From Phytophthora quininea (taxonomy: Eukaryota > Oomycota > Peronosporomycetes > Peronosporales > Peronosporaceae): a stretch of 31,202 bases of DNA. The notes under the pieces are model-generated. The model ran no database searches. It was not told the origin of the DNA and worked only from the letters and a program-made list of their open reading frames with translations. Positions 20,774 through 31,202 of this stretch are shown one piece after another. The position numbers and the translations under genes were made by a program. The stretch spans positions 1-31,202 of the forward strand of contig JAAVTG010000195.1 in NCBI GenBank assembly GCA_011947345.1. Reading direction: 5' to 3'. Position 1 is the first letter of the stretch; every line of letters starts with the position of its first letter.

Positions 20774-21330
20774 CTAAAAGCAATTCCTGCTGCTGTTGCA
20801 ACACAAGTACATGCCGCAAGCCTCGCATCTAAACTTTGTCTGAGGCGCCTCCGTTGCCTTGCCTGCTGGCAGCTTGCTGGCACAAAGTGCGCAGCGGTGT
20901 CGATTTTTCACCAAGCTTGGCAGGTGGCCTGTGTATTGTGCTTGGGGAGGCTCTGTCTGGACTGCGACATCAACCGTTTTTAGCGATAATGATCCCGACG
21001 ACTTCCTCTGACGTTTTCGAGACCTATAGCCCGTCCGAGCGGCATCCCAAAGCATTTCCCAAGCAAGATGTACTCTAAAATGTCGATGCGTCAGTGCTTT
21101 TTTCCTTCACTGGCTTTGTGGATGAGGAATGCGTTCACAATAGTAGTATCTACCAGCCAGAAAAATAACGGCAACCAATTCCTGCTTGCCACGAGCTGCG
21201 TTGAATAATATCCTCGTAGCTGATCACTAATGTCGATACCATTCATGTATTGGTTGTAGTCATGTATGAGGCGAGGTACATTTACAATAATCTCTCGAGA
21301 ATCTTCTCCATCTTGAATCTTGAAAGGTCA
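20774..21330 (-). mobile_element. piggyBac-like transposase C-terminal relic
   Basis: Minus-strand sequence encodes the end of a DDE_Tnp_1_7 (piggyBac-type) transposase: VPRLIHDYNQYMNGID followed by SDQLRGYYSTQL and WLPLFFWLVDTTIVNAF, then THRHFRVHLAWEMLW, a basic stretch, and the C-terminal Cys-rich zinc-binding domain (CALC...CEACGMYLC) ending at TAG 20774. The frame changes near 21100 at a run of six A, where one A appears missing. The N-terminal and central catalytic parts are not recognisable and no terminal inverted repeats were found, so this is a dead fragment. It lies between the two GST paralogues, its 3' end 78 bp from the inverted repeat before GST copy 1. Confidence 0.82.
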
Positions 21331-21365
21331 CAAGGGCAAATTTGCACTTGCAGAATAGCGCAACA

Positions 21366-21500
21366 CTATCGGGTGCGACTGGAATGATGGTCAACTTCAA
21401 CGCCAGCCTTCGCAAGAATCTTTTCGCTTATCTTCTTACTGTTAATATGAAAAACTCTGGCATGATTACCCACAACGTCAATGACTTCCGTCCCATGAAG
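21366..21500 (-). other. Coding-like segment between GST copy 2 and the piggyBac relic
   Basis: A minus-strand frame of about 43 residues with the protein-like pattern EVIDVVGNHARVFHIN followed by KKISEKILAKAGVEVD, ending in TAG at 21368-21366. A plus-strand frame (21342-21539) overlaps. It could be a further piece of the transposon or of an older gene. Not recognised. Confidence 0.25.
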
Positions 21501-21526
21501 CCCCCACCAAATGCAATCACAGCTTC

Positions 21527-22602
21527 TCACTCGAGCTGAGCTCGTTCATGTTCCGCTTCGTAGTCGATGAAAGGCCCTTCAACCACCAGATCCGGCAGGT
21601 GGTTGACCAAGCCGAGTTTGAGGTGGTACCAGCTCACTGTGGCCTTGATCGCAGGGATCTGGTAGAGGTCGCGCATGTACTACAAAACAACGTCTAGTTA
21701 GTTCCCAATGCTATCAACCAGAAGGTCTACAAACTCACCCCAACGACATTCGGGAACTCCGTCAAGTGGCGCTTGTCCGCCTTTGTCTGGCAGACGTCCA
21801 TCCGAATGAGCGAGTGGAACATGCGAATATCCGCCTCCGTCACGCCCGTGCCCACGAGGTATCTCTTCTTGGCCAGCATGTCCTCGAGTTTGGCAATCTT
21901 CTCGAACGCGATAACGGAGGTGGCTTCTCGCTCTTGCTGCGTCTTGGCGAACAGCGGCCTGTAGAAGCCGATGAAGACTTCTTGCCCAATGCCGTCGTTG
22001 ACAGCGTCGATCTCGGCTCTCAACTCCTCCGGGTACAAGTGCGCATTGGACGGCACCAACTCGCGGAAGCCGGAGTCCAGCGAGCGAAGGATGCCTGCGG
22101 ATTCCTCCGACACAATGGTCTGGGTCTTCTTATCCCACAGCACCGGCACTGTGTACTTTCGGGGAGCTGGGTCCACCTTCTCGTACAAGTCACGGACGAA
22201 TTGAACGTGGTTGACTGTGTCTGGGATGCAGCCTCGGGTTGAGTACTCTTTGCCATTGGCGCCGACCATCGTGGGGGACTTCTCCGGGTCCATAAAGACC
22301 CAGCCCAAGTGCGTGTCGTTGTCGTCATCGGGCTTGGTCTTCTGGTAGACGGAGTGGGCCACGGAGATATCGATGTGGTCCTGGAGACCCAGCAAATTGC
22401 GAGCCGTAAACGCTCGGCACGCAAATGGGCAGCAGTAGGTTATATAGAGGTGGTAGCGACCTTTTTCAGCAGGGAACTTGGCATCGGCATTGGGCTCGAT
22501 CTTGAAATCGTACGGGGCGGGCTTGGCGGCCATAGTGAGGTTGTGGCTTGAGCGCGGCGAGGCAAGTCGAGGAATGAGCCTGAATGACTTAGCCTTTAGC
22601 AT
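21527..22602 (-). CDS. Glutathionyl-hydroquinone-reductase-type GST, copy 2, intact
   Basis: Exon 1 22602-21739, intron 21738-21680 (59 bp, GTGAGT...TGTAG, phase 0), exon 2 21679-21527; 338 residues, the usual length of the ECM4/YqjG-like family. Family features are GRYHLYITY followed by catalytic CPFAC, VPVLWDKKTQTIVS, KKRYLVGTGVTEADIRMF and the exon-2 start YMRDLYQIPAI. The catalytic Cys reduces glutathionyl-hydroquinones in the family. The first ~30 residues are Arg/Ser-rich without acids (MLKAKSFRLIPRLASPRSS), which may be a mitochondrial targeting sequence; MAAKPAPYD, an internal Met, would be the cytosolic start. Only 204 bp separate it from the stop codon of the upstream VPS13 gene. 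It is the only gene in the window that reads through without a frame break. Confidence 0.93.
21680..21738 (-). other. Intron of GST copy 2 (59 bp)
   Basis: Donor GTGAGT, branch-like CTAAC, acceptor TTGTAG. Inserted after the codons for VVG, exactly as in GST copy 1, so it predates the duplication. Confidence 0.88.
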
Positions 22603-22665
22603 TGCCGAGCGGATCTGGGAATGGCTGTCGAACTTCGACGGCCATGACTTCAACAACCCACTTCG

Positions 22666-22688
22666 CGATCACTTCGACGATCACTTCG
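22666..22688. repeat. Direct repeat CGATCACTTCG, two copies, in the GST copy 2 promoter region
   Basis: Copies at 22666-22676 and 22678-22688, period 12 bp, 64-86 bp upstream of ATG 22602. On the gene strand it reads CGAAGTGATCG. A half-similar GTGATC/GATCAC core occurs in the inverted repeat before GST copy 1. Possible shared factor site; unproven. Confidence 0.45.
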
Positions 22689-22806
22689 CTCTTAACTAGC
22701 CACGTCTTGGAAGTTAGTGAGTTTATGCATGCTACTGAATTGGCTGCTACTCTTATTGTACTCGTGATTGAAGTTGTCTATTGTGTGTTGTGCTCATTAG
22801 TTACCC

Positions 22807-25800
22807 TTACGTTTCGGCCGAGCAAGACACTGCGGTAGCACGTTGATGCCGCACAACCAGTTCGGTTAGGAACGCCAAGACACGCTCTGTGCCAGCAGTT
22901 CCCAGCTCGTCCAGGTCGGGCAGTGATACCGTAACGATATCGCCACTGCTCTTCTCGGCGGCATCTTCAATCAGTTCTGCCTGAATGACTGAGCCCATGT
23001 GAATAGCTACACCGCCAGAAGCATGCTGAGCTCCGATCAAGCTAGCTACCGGGTGACTCCAAAGCACAATGGGCGGCGGCACCGAACCGGACGTCGTGAT
23101 GGCAGCAGTCAGTGAGGCGAATGTTCCTTCGGCAGCAAACTCCAGTAGTAACAATCGTAATGAAGTTGCTACGATCACTCGGCCGTTAGGAAGGAATACA
23201 TGGCCATCGTACAGTTCGTTTGGAAGCTGAAGTTTGAACTTTGGCGGTAGTCGCAACAGAAGCTGCGATAAGAACGCATCTGCAGGGGTGTAGACTCGAA
23301 CGCGTTGATCACTAGTAACGCGGAGCAGTCGAGGTTCACGTCGACGGCGGACTTCTTTGCCTAGTCCAGTTCGACGATCTAAAGCTGAAGTACTGGCAGT
23401 GATACCTGCGGCTGTGGTCGCTGCAAGGTCGAGAACCCCCGCCGCAGGTTTCACAGCCACACCAATTAAACCTTTACCCATACCTTCGATAAAACCGGGC
23501 AGTCCTCCATGTATGGCACCTTGTGCTGGCGCTGTAATAACACCCGTGACACCAGCAATGATCCCTTGTCCAAGCTGCTTCGTACCGTGAATTAAACCTG
23601 TACCAATATGCGTGGCTACCTGTTTTCGCGGCCCTTGTGCTCGTCGTGCTGCCAGATATTCGCGATCGAGAGATAGCGTTGCGATACCCTCCGACAACGT
23701 CCCCGTGACTTTACTAGCTGCATTGAAAGCGCCGTACAGCGAGTGCGTGAACAAACTCGTTGTTCCTCGCGACAGCCCCAACATGAATTCTTGCGGGGAC
23801 GTTACAAGCCCCGCTACAGGTTCATAGAAGAAGTCCTTGACACCAACTCCGAGATTGGTGACAAGGCCAACAGGATTGCCCAAGATGTCGGCTGACCCAA
23901 CTAGAGAATACAATTGACGCATGCACTGCATCGTGCAGTGCTGCTGTACCGTGGAAGCTAGGAAACGTCCTGTGCCGAATGCGTGGTTAAGGTGCAATGC
24001 GTTCAGATACAGTGTAGCGCTGTCAATTTGCGACAGTGTCGAGCTCATAAAGGCCTTCGTGACCGCGATTGGGAGCCGAATGATCGTCGGAATTCTAGCG
24101 GTCTGGGCGTCTGCTTCGCCGAAATGGTTGACGAGTGTCAGGCTCAGTTGGATTTTTACCGGGTGAAGCTGCATCGTTTCGAGGTAGATCCGCCGCTCAG
24201 AGCCCAGTGTCGAGCGCTGTTTGGATCTACTCTAGCTTGCGCTTTCGTGGTTTCGCTAGTGAGGCGACGGCGCTCAATTGGGTAGTTTTTCTCAAAAGCG
24301 TCCGCACATTCCGTGACGAATGCGGCCAATGAGAGAATGAACGACTCGTCAATTTGAACGCGTGCTGGCTGCATCATGGCTGAGAAGTACTTGATATAGT
24401 CTACATTGTCGTCGTAGCTCAATCGTAGAACCGACATGTGCAAAAAATGCGGTCGAATCGTCTTATTTTTCGGCTTGGATTGCTCCTTGTCCTCATTCTC
24501 GCTTTCGTCTGAGCCTGCTCGCTCGGTTCTTTGAGCTGACCGTGTTTCCACATCTTTAGGAAGCTCATCCCGGAAGCCAGCACACCCGGTCTTCTTCGTC
24601 ATGATCGGCACAATTACGACCGGGTAAATGGCGGTACTGAGTTGATTGTCTAGCTGAAAGCATCCGATCTTTACTTCACATTGATCGTGGTCGTTGTCAA
24701 TATTGGCGTAGGCGATGTCTACGTCTTGTGCTGAGAACAACAGCAACTCGTCTGGTTGGCTTGTTACTAGCGATAAACTAAGTTGCGGCAATTTCAGCTG
24801 TGCGACCACCTCTGACGTGACACCTGGAGCCGATTTCTTTTGGGCTTCATCAGTAGCAGCTGAAACCAGTTGACGAGCCTGTTTACCTGCTTTCTGCTTT
24901 CGTTCTACGGACAGCGGAACATCTTGAGCGACCATTGTCTTCGTGCCAGCTTTTAAATGCCATCGAATATACACACGCTTTGCTGCAGTAGGAACCGACG
25001 ACTGTGACGGTATCTCTACTTGCTGCGATTCGCCTGGTTGATCAAACAAGATGGAGCCGTGAAAGTCGGACGAGGCACTACCATCAACCGGTACATACCA
25101 CACGCTAAGCTCTCTTTGTATGGGTAAGAAAAAGCTTCATCCCAACCAAAGCAAATACTTTTACCAGGTGCTAAACTCTGCGTCACTCCACGTTGGAATG
25201 ATGATGCGTCTTTAGCAACACCATCAAACACTTGCTTAAACCAAATCGTCTCTCGCGCACAAGCGTTAGTTATTCGATACAATGGGAACTTTGCTGTATC
25301 CTCATCTGTCACCACGACACACACCTGCACACCAGCCTCCACCCGTACCTGGACTCGTAAAACACAAATGCGAGAGGCGTCTGGTGTGCTCACTTTAAGT
25401 GCTGTCTCACTAACTTCGTGCAGAGAGAATTTGCCGCTCCACAGGTAGTCGTCTGCATCCTCATCATCTTCGACGTCTTGTATGTTTAATCTAACACAAG
25501 AATCACTAGGAATGCTTGAATGAGCCCACCAACTGTACTCAGATGTGGTGTTAGGAGCAAACGAAAAGATGTTTCTGTCTTTCTTGATGTCTTTCACCGT
25601 TCCGATCAGCAGTTCGTGCTTTGTTTGGTTTAGTACAAGGTAGCGCTCCACGAAAGTTACCTCGGTCGCATGGGATCCATCCACTTGTTTGAATAAAGCT
25701 ACAATGTCATGATAGCGCTTGGATGACTCGTTATATACACGAAGAGAAGTGTTGACGCCCAACTGAGGATCAAAATCCTGGGCACTAGACGACTGCAGAG

Positions 25801-28800
25801 TATTTCCCTTTAGCTGAATCATAATCGCACTAGCTTCCGAGTAATAAAGTGCGAGCTGCTCCTCGTCGTCGGCAGCAATTTCGGGCGGTTGCTTTAAGCT
25901 GTTCAGCTTTGCGTGAATCGTTTCAAGATCAGCGAAACCATTGCCATCCCCTTCCAATTCCTTCTTTCGGGGTGATGAAAGGGTGACTTCGCTAAACGCG
26001 CCATCATGGACATGGACTTCGTACCTGGGATCTTTTCCGTAAATCTTGGCTGGGCAGAGAACACTAAGGGCAGTCCGGTAGAATTCTTCAACACGAATCT
26101 CGGTTCAATCACCATGAAATGGCCCGCATTTCGTTCTCTCTTTTCCTTGCTGTCAAATGATACGCTTAACGTTGCTGATCTCGATTTAAAGTCGGCGATA
26201 GAGAGAACTACATTGCTGGTTCCGCTTTCTCCTTTCATCGTAGGCGGAATCATTTTCAGAGGAGAAGACTTACCGCTCGTTAATTCCTCGTCGGATGCAT
26301 CCAATGCGCTGGGCACTCGAAAGAGCTTACTCCAACTGGAGCCAGTCATGGAGATCGAACAATACGTCTCATCTTGAAGAGCCGACGACAGGGTATCTAT
26401 ACGAGAATGCGGAAGGATCACTTGAGACGATACTAAGTGTGCGTATTCACGGTCAGGCGCGGCTCCAGCTGTACGTCGAACCTTTTAAGCGCAAATATGA
26501 CTACAGTAATGGGCACGCCGCAGTTATTCACAAGCGTTAACGGCGACCTCAACCTCATTTGAGCATACTGAAGGTTGCTTGCGTTAGAAGACATGAAGAC
26601 ATGGCTGTAGGCGTGGAAGTAGCTTCCATTCGCTTTGCAGATTTGGCTGGGGTGGAATGGGATCGTTCCATCGAGCATTTGCTGACATTTGCAAGCATAG
26701 TCGTCGAGCACAAGTGAACATGAGGCAGTATGGATGACCTTTTCCTCCTTCTCACTTATGAACAGTTCGTTACTCCATCGATGCTCTCGGTTAGTCGACG
26801 GAGGTCTAGCTGAAAGTGCTGTATTGTTCGACGGCTCGGATTGGGAGGGTGGCGTAGTGATATGTGGTTTAACGAACACCCTCACAGACCAAAGTTGCGG
26901 GACTAATCCAAACGGTACGCTGCAAGCTTCATTTGGATCGATCGATCCAATTTCCACAATGGTTTTCCCATCAACATCGAGAATTCCACAATCAACCGGA
27001 ACGTTAGTCTCATTATAAACGCGAATTTGAGACGAAATCGTGAAGGTTCGGTATCCTGATGCCGCCGATACATCGAGCAACGCATATGCAAGCTTAGACT
27101 TTGAAGAATGTGGTGCTTCAGAAGACGGGGAGTTCGAAGCTGCGCCAACAGTGGGTTTGGCCTGCGACCGAACGGCATATACGTACTTTCCAGTGTTACG
27201 AATCGGAATGTCTGTCAGAGGATGCCACTCATCGTTTCCCCAGCAGAAGGATACTGTTTGCTCCGCTCTTAGCGACGGAGAAATGGACGTCATCAACTCG
27301 AGTGGCACTTTATCTCTATTTTGAAGGACTTCTCGTCTCGGCTTTTGTCGAGATGCATACGTGAAGCCTCGCGACGCTGTTCCAATGTCATGTGAGACCC
27401 AGTAAGTGATTGGAGCTCCCGTGTCATTTATCACAAAGCAGTCAGAGGATACGACGTTTGTGGGAGGTACAAATGGCGCTCGAGAACTCCTTAAGACCCC
27501 TTCATACTCCTTTGCTGTTAGACAAAGCGCGTCAACCATAGCTGGGGACATGTTCACATTGACTGGATGACCCTCTTTTCCTTCAAAATTCAGATTGGCA
27601 GTCATCTCTCCAACTTCATCTTTGTTAAGGGATACCGTCAGCTCAAACACCCATGGCTCGATGATGGGCTCCCATGAACCTAGCGCGGTATTGAAACCCC
27701 ATACACTAACCCCGTTTTCAGACGAAACTTGACTGAAACTCTCGTCAGTGAACTGAACAATGAACTCTGTTGATGTTGGCCTTCTGCCTGCAATCTCTGC
27801 GCCCACCTCCGATGTTACTTTGCACATTGCTCGGTAGGAATATACTCGGGCTATAGGAGATAAATGCTGCCCACTTTGACGAAGAAGTGTGAGGCTAGTA
27901 TCCTCCAACATAAGCTGCATGACGCTAGAGCTTTCCTCCAGATTCTCCAATTCTGTTGGAGCTACGGCCGCTGTTACACCGTCAGGAGACGCTTTGACAA
28001 TGCTACCGTTTTCGACTTGTGCATCTTGTGTATCATCACGTTTACAGCCTTCGGAACTATCATCAATAACCTCGTCGTCAAAGCCAAGCGTTTTCCGGAC
28101 TTGCGCCAATAGGAACACATCGATCGTACACAGAACAGCATGGAAATGTGTGAGGGTTACAGCAACGGTGGTGTCGTTATCGTCAGTTGCGACCGTGTCG
28201 ACATCAATAGTGAAGTCATCACACACGATTCGATCGTATTTCGATCGAGTGCTTGGACATGACGAATCAGTTGCCATTTTGGATGGGGAATCCTGTAGCG
28301 GTAAGGAGCTATCGATGCAATTGATGGAGAAGACTCAGGTGGCCACAGTGAACTAACCTTCACGGACATGTTCCGGCCGTACAGTTGTGCGCACGTCTTG
28401 TCAGGCTCGCCTGTCGTATATCGCCCTACCAGACAACCGCTACAAATCATTTTCAAAGTTGCGGTTGGATCCGCTTCAGGTTGTTGTGCGTCACCAACGA
28501 CACTAGGCAAGCACTCAGCAACCATTAGGTGAACGAATCCCGTTGTTACAGAAACGTCCAAGGATGTCTTGGGCTTCTGCGAGTTCTCAGGCAAATCTGA
28601 ACCGATGGAAGCAAAGTATTGGAATCGTTCCTGGAACTCGATAATAGCTGGATGAAGAGCACAAAAGTCGAAATATAAAGTCAGATCTCTCGGTGGGAGC
28701 GGGTTGTCTGGTGTCGGAGCTCGCTGATTCATAACGATGTCGATGCCTTGCTTCGCGTATTGATTTGTCCCAGACGTAGATATATTGCCACAAAGTACTT

Positions 28801-31202
28801 TCGTTTCAAGTTTATGCTGTTTACCATCGTTGCTGCCTTCTGTGTCTTCTTGATCATCATAATCAATTTTCCATATCGCAGCTTTGGAAGAAATAACGCG
28901 ATATTGGGATCGCTGAGATGCAAATCCGTTAACAGCAACATGAACGTTTTCCAAACAAATTCTAGCAATTGTCAACCCACCAGAAGAGAATTTAGTTGAC
29001 GTGGAGATATTGCTAGTTGTTTCTAGGGGATCTAACAATTCCAGAATCACGTCACCCAAGGTGAGCTCAACGTCCATCACTTTAACCTCGTCCGAATCTT
29101 GCGATTCCATCACTAAAACATTTTCCACGCTTGCAAAATTGTTGTCTAGAATTCGTGAAAGAAGCTCTACCTGGAACGGATTTAATGACATGGTCTTGGC
29201 TGAAGGGGTTGATAAGGTATCCTTGTCTTTCACTTGCTCATCGTCGTCCAAGTCTTCACTCTTAGAAATCCAATTATTAGTGGACGAAAACCTGACGCTA
29301 ATACGACTACACATGCGCCCTTGTCTCTTCAATACGTCTTCAATATCAGTGCACGATCGGTTAGTCGCAGTCTCTAACGCACTGTTATTTTGAACCTTTG
29401 TACGTTTTGTCTTCTCGACAGGAGGTAGAGTTGCGTGCTCCACAAAAATATCATCAAATGCGATCATACAGCACCGATTCACAACGATAACCTTGTCATC
29501 CTTTCCGGATTGCTCAGCTTTATCCTCCTCAGCGACATGTTCGGTAACTTGTCGCTCTTTCAGGCAAGAAATAATCTGCATCTCGCCTATTTGAATGCCA
29601 CTCTGCTCCACACTGGGGTTTTCCGGGTACGCGCGCGAGGTAGCGCTGATGTTGCGAATGTTGACTTCCACGTGATCGGAGCTTCCTTCGTCAAAATCAC
29701 CAGGCTCCCCGGTGGCTATAGTGATACTTGTACTTGTTATCTCCAATTCTAATTTCACACGCTCATTTATTGCCGCCATTCCTGCTGGCATTCTTATTAA
29801 ATCAGTCCACAAGGAAAACGTCGCGATATCTTCTGCAAGGTGATGAGTGAATGGCGCCCAGCACGATTGCAAATAATGTACCTCAATCTCGGCCGTTGTA
29901 AATCGGAAATATGAGGCAACACCCCGTGGTGGTTGAGCGCTCCAAAGCCAGCAGACTCGTGTGATATTGTTATCGGTGTTCTCACTTGCAGAAGCGTCTG
30001 GGTTTCTTGGGTTGGATGCTCCATTGTCAATGTAATTCCTTCGAAGTCTAGACTGGTACATATATGCTGTCTGCAGTGTTGAAATATCATATCGAAGATT
30101 TGTTCCTGCCAACTGGTAACAAATTTGCTGCTCCCAACATCCCTTTGGCATGAAAACACAAACCACCGCTCGATTTGAACTTGGAATGCAAAGCGGATCG
30201 GACGCGCTAACGATGTGTCGTTGGTGGTACATTTTTCCGGTTGCATTTCTGGGTCACTGGTCTTGTGTCTAGAAATTAGATATGATCGAACAAGTTCGAC
30301 CAACAGTTCGTGATTCCAGTATAAAACAGCTTGCTGCATTTTGACATCTCCTAAGAGTGGGTCAGAGCTTGATACGAGAACGCTCGTTTTACCGCTTAGT
30401 TCAAGCAGTTTGCGTGTTCGACGACCATCCACTGTATTGTACACAGGATCAGGTACAGTTGTTCCTGTAAGAGTGTTTCCAGCCAGACTAGCGTTGACAT
30501 TCTCCGAGGTAGATCCATCTTCAGCAATTTCTGTTAATTTTTCTCTGTGATTGTCTCGTTTCAGAAATGTAATCGAATTTACGTCGACCGAAGCGGCTTG
30601 CGCCTCAGATGAGAATCTCGCTGTCATTGTCAGGTCTCGGATGTCTAGTTCAAAGCCAACTATTTGTTCAGATGAAACCTCTTCCCGTGTTTGCAGCTCT
30701 CCTTCAAAACCAACTAGAATTTGCGGGATGGAAACACAGATATTGAATCGTTCATCTTCGGCAACGAATTGAGCTGAAGGAACAGCGACAGCATTTCCTC
30801 TCCATGACTAGGCGCTTTCCACTCTGTTGATGCTTGCAATAGTTGGTTGTATTGCTTGCTCGATATTGACAAATGCATGGGCGGTGCACTGCACGTGGCT
30901 TGCCATTTGGGAACCAGGTAGCCTTCCACGAATTTCTCTCCGTGAAATTCCAATCGGGTTCGTTGCAACAATACGGAGCGTTTTCGATGGTCGTCACTGG
31001 TGTCAGCACATTCACGTGCTTCAGCAGAAGTTTCGCCTGGGGCATCAGAATTGGAATGAACAGCTTCGAGGAAAAATGCTTCAGCCCCTTCGATCACTAA
31101 CAGGAAAGTATGACGTGAAGATCCATTCTGAAAGTGTGTTCCAACCAGCTTAGCTTCAACCTCAGCGGACGCATCAGTGGTGTGAATGATCACATCGACC
31201 TC
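22807..31202 (-). CDS. VPS13: VPS13-family bridge-like lipid transfer protein, 5' end outside the window
   Basis: VPS13 is a giant rod-like protein that moves bulk phospholipid between organelle membranes at contact sites. From right to left the window encodes extended-chorein (groove) repeats (about 31200-28300), then the six-repeat VAB adaptor-binding domain, each repeat with its invariant Asn motif: FVINDTGAP (~27420), RVYNETNVP (~27015), TLVNNCGVP (~26527), FVLKNSTGLP (~26085), YLVLNQTK (~25630), YRITNACA (~25270). Next come the APT1/ATG2_C-type amphipathic region with GSADILGNPVGL followed by FFYEP (~23890-23820) and a C-terminal PH-like part; stop TAA 22809-22807. The start and N-terminal chorein motif lie beyond 31202. 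One base appears missing near 30790, 30152, 28310, 26440, 26025, 25095 and 24210; each restores a continuous conserved protein, and several are in homopolymers. So the gene is probably intact in the organism. No intron is needed to explain the segment. Confidence 0.93.

Noticed and set aside
20774..21330. Active piggyBac transposon
   Set aside because: Only the C-terminal part is present, with a frame break, and no terminal inverted repeats or TTAA ends were found.
26006..26377. 123-codon plus-strand frame inside VPS13
   Set aside because: Shadow of the fourth VAB repeat, which is clearly coded on the minus strand.
29001..29393. 130-codon plus-strand frame inside VPS13
   Set aside because: Antisense to a continuous conserved minus-strand frame; Ser/Thr-rich composition typical of shadows.
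24210..30790. Introns to explain the frame changes in VPS13
   Set aside because: At each break the conserved protein continues without a gap after a one-base change, leaving no room for an intron of the 57-59 bp size seen in the GST genes.

Overview
The window looks like nuclear DNA of an oomycete, most likely Phytophthora or a close relative. The evidence is a Crinkler/RHS-type NTPase-nuclease relic, a START-FYVE protein, glutathionyl-hydroquinone-reductase-type GSTs with 57 and 59 bp introns, oomycete-style initiator boxes (TCAYTYY...CAAT) just upstream of two start codons, a piggyBac-like transposase relic, and gene-dense spacing (77 bp between convergent stop codons at 19501 and 19579). 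I cannot name the species.

Layout. 1-554 (-): edge fragment of an unidentified helical protein. 555-3515: gene-poor accessory DNA with short repeats, a possible solo LTR and unassigned open frames. 3516-7365 (-): decayed ABCC (MRP-type) transporter. 7366-9519: spacer holding a broken Crinkler/RHS-type NTPase-nuclease gene. 9520-13550 (+): second ABCC copy, nearly complete, forming with the first a ~4 kb inverted repeat around a 2.15 kb spacer. 13620-14926: coding-like minus-strand traces that I cannot name, then a promoter. 14962-19501 (+): START-FYVE protein with a long disordered tail. 19579-20640 (-) and 21527-22602 (-): two GST paralogues with an intron at the same codon position; a piggyBac-like relic lies between them. 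22807-31202 (-): VPS13 lipid-transfer protein, from the middle of the protein to its C-terminus, including all six VAB repeats; its start is beyond the right edge.

Two themes cut across the window. First, the inverted ABCC copies are a mosaic: almost base-identical over about 1.4 kb and 2.0 kb, but only about 70% alike in a ~450-600 bp core. This suggests two old paralogues later homogenised by gene conversion. Second, the conserved genes (VPS13, START-FYVE, the better ABCC copy) are interrupted again and again by single missing bases, nearly always a -1 shift and often in a homopolymer. Because this affects housekeeping-type genes evenly, a base-calling or assembly deletion bias is at least as likely as real decay, and pseudogene calls here need care. 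By contrast the nonsense codons at 4973 and 19903, and the additional lesions of the minus-strand ABCC copy and the Crinkler relic, are not explained by that bias alone.

Functionally, the ABCC transporter (export of conjugates) and the two GSTs (glutathione chemistry) could belong to one detoxification route, while VPS13 and START-FYVE both concern membrane lipids. No co-regulation can be shown from sequence alone. No rRNA, tRNA or CRISPR array was recognised.
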